Assembly (NCBI GenBank): GCA_027492445.1
Contig: JAPUES010000040.1
Coordinates: forward strand, 8,669-27,545
Direction: 5' to 3'
DNA length: 18,877 bases
Origin: Sporomusaceae bacterium
Lineage (GTDB): Bacteria > Bacillota > Negativicutes > DSM-13327
The notes under the pieces are model-generated. The model was not told where the DNA came from. It made no database searches and worked only from the letters and a program-made list of their open reading frames with translations. The translations under genes and the position numbers were made by a program. Positions 14,786 to 18,877 of this stretch are shown here, one piece after another; position 1 is the stretch's first letter, and each line of letters starts with the position of its first letter.

Positions 14786-15898
14786 ATGCGTAGATTAGCA
14801 GTAATTATGACCCTTTTATGTTGTAGTCTGGCAATCATGCCTGAGGCTATTGGAACAGCTGCTGCCTTTACACGAATTAAAGATGTGGCCAAGGTTCAAG
14901 GGGTAAGATCTAACCAATTAGAAGGATATGGATTGGTTATAGGCCTTAATGGTACGGGGGATTCCAATAAGATCCTGCAAACCATGCAGTCAGTATCCAA
15001 CATGCTTAAAAGCTATGGCTTGACAGTCAGCGCTGCCCAAATGCAAGCTAAAAATGTAGCGGCTGTTATTGTTACCGCCCAGCTTCCGCCCTTTGTAAAA
15101 GCTGGTGATACCATTGATATTAAAGTGTCATCCATGGGAGATGCTAAAAGTTTGCAAGGTGGTGTATTGTTACAAACACCTCTTAGAGCTGCTAATGGTC
15201 AGGTTTATGCTGTTGGTCAGGGAGCAGTTTCTACTGGTGGCTTTTCCGCAGGTGGCGGAGGAAGCAGCCAAGCAAAGAATTTTCCTACAGTAGGTACGAC
15301 GCCCAACGGGGCAATTGTAGAACGGGATGTCGCTACCCAGCTAGTAACGAATGGCGCAATTACTTTATCCCTAAATCAGCCGGACTTCACGACGGCCAAT
15401 CGGATTAGTGAAGCTATTGATAGTCGTTTTGGTAGTATCTCTGTTGCTCGAGACCCAGGAACGGTTATGGTAAATGTACCCGGTCAATATGAGGGGAATA
15501 TCGTAGGTTTTGTAGCTTCTATCGAGGATTTGTCCGTAAATCCTGATAATATTGCTAAAATTGTCATTAATGAACGTACTGGAACCATTGTAATGGGGGC
15601 TAACGTAACCATTGATGAAGTAGCCGTAGCCCAAGGTGGGCTTAGCATTACCATTACCAAAGATAAAACCATATCCCAACCACCTCCTTTCTCGAATGGA
15701 TCTACGGTGGTGACAAACAATACGAATGTTGATGTAAAAGAAGATAAAGCCAATGTTATGGTATTACCAGCTACCGCCAATGTAGGCGATGTAGTCAATG
15801 CTCTCAATGCCATTGGGGCTACGCCGCGGGATATTATTTCTATCTTGCAAGCCATAAAAGCTTCGGGCGCATTGCATGCTGATTTACAGATAATTTAA
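14786..15898 (+). CDS. flgI: Flagellar P-ring protein FlgI
   Basis: 370-residue exported subunit of the P ring, which surrounds the rod in the peptidoglycan layer. The start at ATG 14786 follows GCGGAGGA and gives a signal peptide at residues 1-27 (M-R-R-L-A-V-I-M-T then a hydrophobic core and G-T-A-A-A). The frame is open from 14567, but that stretch overlaps flgH and is not family-like. The mature protein starts with the classic R-I-K-D-V-A-K-V-Q-G-V-R-x-N-Q-L-E-G-Y-G-L-V-I-G-L-N-G-T-G-D. It continues with K-N-V-A-A-V-I-V-T-A-x-L-P-P-F, the block G-D-x-I-D-I-K-V-S-S-M-G-D-A-K-S-L-Q-G-G, and R-T-G-T-I-V-M-G. The C-terminal L-N-A-I-G-A-T-P-R-D-I-I-S-I-L-Q-A-I-K-A-S-G-A-L-H-A is diagnostic. 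A glycine/serine loop (G-G-F-S-A-G-G-G-G-S-S) near residues 150-160 is typical. Confidence 0.96.
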   Translation: MRRLAVIMTLLCCSLAIMPEAIGTAAAFTRIKDVAKVQGVRSNQLEGYGLVIGLNGTGDSNKILQTMQSVSNMLKSYGLTVSAAQMQAKNVAAVIVTAQLPPFVKAGDTIDIKVSSMGDAKSLQGGVLLQTPLRAANGQVYAVGQGAVSTGGFSAGGGGSSQAKNFPTVGTTPNGAIVERDVATQLVTNGAITLSLNQPDFTTANRISEAIDSRFGSISVARDPGTVMVNVPGQYEGNIVGFVASIEDLSVNPDNIAKIVINERTGTIVMGANVTIDEVAVAQGGLSITITKDKTISQPPPFSNGSTVVTNNTNVDVKEDKANVMVLPATANVGDVVNALNAIGATPRDIISILQAIKASGALHADLQII

Positions 15899-15911
15899 GG
15901 TGGTAATGAAT

Positions 15912-16289
15912 ATGCAAATCAATGGAAGTTATTCAAATGGTGTAATGAATAAAGTTAGTTCGGTACAGACGAAAGCCGAAGATGATTTCGCTAAGCATCT
16001 AGAAAATGCAACGGATCAAGCAACAGAAGCCAAAGATGATGCGAAATTAAAAACTGTTTGCAAAGATATGGAAGCCATGTTTCTCAATATCATGCTGACA
16101 AATATGCGTAAAACCGTACAAAAATCCACTTTGGTAGATACTTCCAAAGAAGAAATTATGACTTCCATGCTAGACAGTGAAATGACTAAAAATATGGCCA
16201 AGGCTGGCGGTATGGGACTCGCGGATATGCTTTATCGGCAACTCCATATTTCAGCCAGTGGCGTGAAAAGACCCCAGGCACCCAAATAG
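15912..16289 (+). CDS. flgJ: One-domain FlgJ, flagellar rod-binding/rod-capping protein without muramidase
   Basis: 125 residues corresponding to the N-terminal rod-cap domain of FlgJ. Motifs are C-K-D-M-E-A-M-F-L-N-I-M-L-T-N-M-R-K-T-V and M-L-D-S-E-M-T-K-N-M-A-K-A-G-G-M-G-L-A-D-M-L-Y-R-Q-L. The protein ends soon after, so the glucosaminidase/muramidase half of enterobacterial FlgJ is absent; many non-enterobacterial flagellates have such a short form. A separate enzyme must then open the peptidoglycan. The preferred start is ATG 15912, 8 bases after AAGGTGG. ATG 15906 and GTG 15900 are also in frame but too close to that site. The stop codon lies inside the loop of the following terminator hairpin. 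It is the last flagellar gene in the run. Confidence 0.9.
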   Translation: MQINGSYSNGVMNKVSSVQTKAEDDFAKHLENATDQATEAKDDAKLKTVCKDMEAMFLNIMLTNMRKTVQKSTLVDTSKEEIMTSMLDSEMTKNMAKAGGMGLADMLYRQLHISASGVKRPQAPK

Positions 16290-16303
16290 TGCCTGGTTTT
16301 TTT
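16274..16303 (+). terminator. Intrinsic terminator of the flagellar run, overlapping the end of flgJ
   Basis: An 8-bp stem pairs 16274-16281 (CCAGGCAC) with 16289-16296 (GTGCCTGG), with a 7-base loop, followed by seven Ts (16297-16303). The left arm encodes the last residues of FlgJ, and its stop TAG (16287-16289) lies at the loop edge. Ribosomes at the stop could therefore affect folding. Confidence 0.85.
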
Positions 16304-16306
16304 CGC

Positions 16307-16364
16307 GGAATCAGAAAGTATAACACTTTCTTGATTCCAAGCAAGGGCAACTAAGACTTGGCCC
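16307..16364 (+). promoter_or_regulatory. Structured leader candidate upstream of the NAGPA-type gene
   Basis: First, a hairpin: 16307-16319 (GGAATCAGAAAGT) pairs with ACTTTC (16325-16330) and TGATTCC (16332-16338) with one unpaired T, around the loop ATAAC. Second, two interleaved pairings follow: CCAAG (16337-16341) with CTTGG (16357-16361), and GGG (16345-16347) with CCC (16362-16364), which is the order of an H-type pseudoknot. The ribosome binding site AGAGGAGG lies right after it (16366-16373). No T-run follows the hairpin. I do not recognise a known riboswitch. The hairpin is clear; the pseudoknot is short and may be chance. Confidence 0.4.
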
Positions 16365-16380
16365 AAGAGGAGGATTTTTC

Positions 16381-17832
16381 ATGTTTAAAATATATAAAAT
16401 TGCCAGCGTAGTAATGTTACTGTTATTATTTGCCACCCAAGGTGTAATGGCGGCAAAGGCGCCAGTGGTACCCGTACCTAAAGTTACTCAGCCCCAAGTT
16501 GATGTATCCTTATTGCAACATATGCGGTATAGTCAGACGCCGCAAAAAATAAGAATTGTATTTGATGTAACCAAGTTGCCAACCTTTAGCGCCAGCTTGT
16601 TAGAAAATCCCGATCGATTGGTCGTTGATTTGAGTGGAATCGTTGCGAAAGAAAATATTCCTACCATGACTTTTGATGATCAGGTTATTACGAATGTAGA
16701 AATGGCAACTCCTGAGACAGGTAAACTTAAAGTAATCATTAATCTTAAAAAACCCGCCATCTATAAGATTTTTACATTAGCTAACCCCAATCGTATTGTC
16801 CTAGATATTATGAAAGAGGTTGATCAAAAAGTTGAAAGAGAACTTGCGCCTGGCATCAAGTACATTTCACTTGCCCGCACCACACAGGCAGGGCCAGTGA
16901 GCACTCATATTATCAATATGAGTGCTGGAACAAAGTACATGATACAGCCTGCCTTGTCAAATGATGCTGTCACAGGTCTAGAAAGACTGAAATCCATAGC
17001 GGATAATAATAAGGCGCTTGTAGGTATAAATGCATCTTACTTTGCTTTAAATGGAGAAATATTAGGGCTGTTAAAAATGGATGGCGAGGTTGTTAGTACC
17101 TCTACGGTAGAGCGTACGGTTCTTGGAATATTGCCTGACGGGAAAATCAAAATCGATCAAACAGATTATAAGGGAAGTATTAGTTTGCCCGATGGCAAAA
17201 TGGTAGCCATCACCGGTGTCAATCACGAACGGGGACCAAATGATTTGATTTTATATAATAATCACTTTGACAGTATGACAGGCACCAATCAATATGGTAC
17301 GGATTATATTATCAATAAGGATAAAATAACAGCTATTACCCACGGCAATGCAGCTATTCCTCCAGGATGTGTGGTATTATCTGCCCATGGCAGTATGGAG
17401 AAAGTGTTAGCAAGCTTAAAAGTAGGAGATGTTATTACTATAAACCAAACCCTAGGGAAAACGTGGGATGAGGCCCCTTATGCTCTAGGAGCAGGACCAC
17501 GGCTTATAAAAGATGGCGGGGTGTTTTTAACAAGTAAAGAAGAGGAATTTCCTGGGGATATTATCAGTGGACGAGCTCCCCGCACGGCAGTCGGCTTTAC
17601 CAAAGAAGGGAATATAATTCTTCTCGTGGTTGATGGTCGACAACAGCACAGTGTTGGTATGACATTATTAGAATTGGCTCTCTTTATGCAAGAATTTGGT
17701 GTTGTTGATGCTATGAACTTAGATGGTGGTGGCTCTAGTGAGATGGTAGTAGAAGGGAAAATTGTTAATCAGCCATCTGACGGCAAAGAACGACCAGTAG
17801 GAAATGCCTTACTCATTGTCCCTAAAATATGA
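16381..17832 (+). CDS. Exported AMIN-domain phosphodiester glycosidase (NAGPA-like)
   Basis: 483 residues. The signal peptide covers 1-24, with a hydrophobic core and G-V-M-A. An AMIN-type domain at about 44-146 contains I-R-I-V-F-D-V, R-L-V-V-D-L-S-G and N-R-I-V-L-D-I. AMIN domains bind peptidoglycan and locate envelope proteins. From about residue 200 to the end is a phosphodiester glycosidase domain, named after the human uncovering enzyme NAGPA: V-G-I-N-A-S-Y-F (214-221), L-G-A-G-P-R-L-I, G-R-A-P-R-T-A-V-G-F, V-V-D-G-R-Q and the signature M-N-L-D-G-G-G-S-S-E-M-V. Such enzymes split sugar-phosphodiester bonds; the bacterial substrate is usually unknown and could be wall or exopolysaccharide phosphodiesters. 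ATG 16381 has AGAGGAGG upstream. It is separated from flgJ by a terminator, so a flagellar role is not implied by operon structure. Confidence 0.9.
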   Translation: MFKIYKIASVVMLLLLFATQGVMAAKAPVVPVPKVTQPQVDVSLLQHMRYSQTPQKIRIVFDVTKLPTFSASLLENPDRLVVDLSGIVAKENIPTMTFDDQVITNVEMATPETGKLKVIINLKKPAIYKIFTLANPNRIVLDIMKEVDQKVERELAPGIKYISLARTTQAGPVSTHIINMSAGTKYMIQPALSNDAVTGLERLKSIADNNKALVGINASYFALNGEILGLLKMDGEVVSTSTVERTVLGILPDGKIKIDQTDYKGSISLPDGKMVAITGVNHERGPNDLILYNNHFDSMTGTNQYGTDYIINKDKITAITHGNAAIPPGCVVLSAHGSMEKVLASLKVGDVITINQTLGKTWDEAPYALGAGPRLIKDGGVFLTSKEEEFPGDIISGRAPRTAVGFTKEGNIILLVVDGRQQHSVGMTLLELALFMQEFGVVDAMNLDGGGSSEMVVEGKIVNQPSDGKERPVGNALLIVPKI

Positions 17833-17878
17833 CAAAAGATAGTAAGAATTATTTAATGCGTTATCATAAATAATGCTG

Positions 17879-17884
17879 TATAAT
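17879..17884 (+). promoter_or_regulatory. Possible -10 element before the lipoyl-fold gene
   Basis: A perfect TATAAT at 17879-17884 is placed so that transcription would start near 17891, just before the ribosome binding site AAGGAGG (17895-17901). No good -35 lies 16-18 bases upstream. Just before it is an A/T-only hairpin (17848-17874), too weak to call a terminator. Confidence 0.3.
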
Positions 17885-17909
17885 TAAACTAATTAAGGAG
17901 GTGTTTTTT

Positions 17910-18209
17910 ATGCTTCGTAAGAAAGCTATCATAATAACAATCCTACTCCTTGTCGTGGCAGGTAGTTTGATTGTTGCAGCAAGCGCTGCTGTTGACCAAA
18001 AAGGGGTGCTAGCAGGAAAGGTAATATCCGTATTAGCGGTAGGTACGCCAGTTCGTGAAGGTGATATTTTAGTGAAGGTAGAGACTTTAACGGGAGCTGT
18101 TCCTGCTGCGCGGGCGACCACCAAGGGCGTAATTGCAGAAGTGTTAGTCAAACCTGGTGATTCCATTAAAATTGGTGATATTGTTGCACGTATTCAAGTA
18201 GCGAAATAG
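17910..18209 (+). CDS. Small exported biotinyl/lipoyl-fold protein without attachment lysine
   Basis: 99 residues. An N-terminal membrane segment or signal peptide covers about 4-27 (L-R-K-K then a long hydrophobic run and A-A-S-A-A). The rest is a single biotinyl/lipoyl-like beta-barrel: K-G-V-L-A-G-K-V-I-S-V-L-A-V-G-T-P-V-R-E-G-D-I-L-V-K-V-E, then T-K-G-V-I-A-E-V-L-V-K-P-G-D-S-I-K-I-G-D-I-V-A-R-I. In carrier proteins the central turn holds M-K-M with the modified lysine. Here that turn reads T-L-T-G-A-V-P-A-A, without Lys, so covalent cofactor binding is unlikely. It resembles the barrel of membrane fusion (HlyD-type) proteins standing alone. ATG 17910 is 8 bases after a perfect AAGGAGG; the GTG at 17901 overlaps that site and is rejected. 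It is followed 16 bases later by the S55 gene, so the two are probably co-transcribed. Function unknown. Confidence 0.8.
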   Translation: MLRKKAIIITILLLVVAGSLIVAASAAVDQKGVLAGKVISVLAVGTPVREGDILVKVETLTGAVPAARATTKGVIAEVLVKPGDSIKIGDIVARIQVAK

Positions 18210-18225
18210 AGAAAGGATGATATGT

Positions 18226-18877
18226 TTGAAACAACTATTTAAGCAGTGTCGCCTGGCACTGCTTGCTTTTTTCATACTGCCAGTATCTTTAGTTCTAGCG
18301 GCACCAGAAATTATGCCTGTTACTGAAGTACAGCCAGGGATGAGGGGGATTGCCAAGACGGTAGTGTCGGGAACGGAATTGGAAGAATTCGGCGTAGAAG
18401 TGTTAGGAATTATGAAAAATAAAGGGGCCACTGGTGATTTGATTTTGATTCGCACCTATGGTGATGTCATTGAGCGTACGGGAGGAATCGCCCAAGGTAT
18501 GAGTGGTAGTCCAGTATATATTAATGACAAGCTAGTGGGGGCGGTTGCCTATGGCTGGTCTTTAACCGATCATAAAATTGGTATGGTGACACCCATTGAG
18601 GATATGCTAAAAATGTGGGAACTTCCTGATAATTTTAACGGGAGTACTGTGGTAGCTCACCCTATTGAGGGGTTTGAGGAAGTAGCGACACCGCTTATGG
18701 TAGCTGGTTTTGGGGAACATGCTTTAACCATGCTACAAGACAAGCTAAAGCCATTTAATTTAATTCCTTATGCGGTAGGTGACGTCCCATCTGGTGTAAA
18801 CTTTGGTCCATTAGAACCGGGCAGTGCTGTTGGGGTAGAAATGGTTCGTGGTGATGTTAGTATGGGGGCGCTCGGAA
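18226..18877 (+). CDS. SpoIVB-type (S55) peptidase-domain protein, 5' part, TTG start (3' end outside window)
   Basis: 217 residues are visible and the frame is open to the right edge. The likely start is TTG 18226, 6 bases after AAGGATGA. The nearby ATG 18222 is in another frame and stops after six codons. From TTG the protein begins K-Q-L-F-K-Q-C-R, then a signal peptide core to about residue 25 (V-L-A-A). The S55 signature follows: V-Q-P-G-M-R-G-I-A-K-T-V-V-S-G-T-E, E-F-G-V-E-V-L-G, D-L-I-L-I-R, and G-G-I-A-Q-G-M-S-G-S-P-V-Y, with the candidate catalytic serine at residue 95. SpoIVB cleaves SpoIVFA to trigger sigma-K activation, but it carries a PDZ domain before the S55 domain. Here no PDZ precedes it, and the region aligned with the catalytic His segment (G-M-R-G) shows no His. 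It is therefore a SpoIVB relative, perhaps inactive or differently active, and not SpoIVB itself. Confidence 0.8.
   Translation, partial: MKQLFKQCRLALLAFFILPVSLVLAAPEIMPVTEVQPGMRGIAKTVVSGTELEEFGVEVLGIMKNKGATGDLILIRTYGDVIERTGGIAQGMSGSPVYINDKLVGAVAYGWSLTDHKIGMVTPIEDMLKMWELPDNFNGSTVVAHPIEGFEEVATPLMVAGFGEHALTMLQDKLKPFNLIPYAVGDVPSGVNFGPLEPGSAVGVEMVRGDVSMGALG

Noticed and set aside
17848..17874. A/T-only hairpin after the NAGPA-type gene as terminator
   Set aside because: The stem has almost no G or C, contains a bulge and is not followed by a T-run.
1..18877. CRISPR arrays, insertion sequences, prophage parts, tRNA or rRNA genes
   Set aside because: No direct repeat arrays, transposase or integrase frames, terminal inverted repeats of an element, or tRNA/rRNA-like segments were seen in the gaps, all of which are shorter than 130 bases.

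Overview
The window looks like chromosomal DNA of an anaerobic, spore-forming, flagellated bacterium of the Negativicutes (Sporomusa/Pelosinus-like). Two observations support this. The gene order atpAGDC - ywmB - murA - spoIID - spoIIQ-like - spoIIID - mbl - flgF/flgG is the classic Firmicute (Bacillus-type) arrangement, and the endosporulation genes are intact. Yet the flagellar part also carries flgA, flgH and flgI, which build the P and L rings and only make sense in a cell with an outer membrane. The genus is inference; no rRNA is present. All genes are on the + strand and tightly packed, and no gap reaches 300 bases.

Layout. 1-3172: end of the F1Fo ATP synthase operon (3' part of atpA, then atpG, atpD, atpC), closed by a strong intrinsic terminator. 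3264-5420: a secreted YwmB-family protein and MurA, again closed by a terminator. 5428-6483: spoIID behind a sigma-E-like promoter. 6586-9226: a membrane-anchored PHP-fold metallohydrolase and a GT39-type glycosyltransferase, sitting between spoIID and the spoIIQ-like gene. 9255-9982: a spoIIQ-like LytM/M23 gene whose ribosome binding site and start codon lie in a long inverted repeat, then a terminator. 10030-11435: the regulator gene spoIIID and the cell-shape gene mbl. 11448-16303: flagellar rod and ring genes flgF, flgG, flgA, flgH, flgI and a one-domain flgJ, closed by a terminator overlapping the flgJ stop codon. 16307-18877: three exported proteins of uncertain role: an AMIN plus phosphodiester glycosidase (NAGPA-like) protein behind a possibly structured leader, a small secreted biotinyl/lipoyl-fold protein without the attachment lysine, and the start of a SpoIVB-type (S55) serine peptidase-like protein that runs off the end and uses a TTG start.

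Working together: the region mixes energy metabolism (ATP synthase), peptidoglycan synthesis (MurA, Mbl), peptidoglycan remodelling in the engulfing mother cell and forespore (SpoIID, SpoIIQ), mother-cell transcription (SpoIIID) and the envelope-spanning flagellar basal body. Most genes are recognisable members of known families. The least explained parts are the PHP-GT39 pair, the three-gene exported cassette at the right end, and two structured non-coding segments (9255-9296 and 16307-16364).
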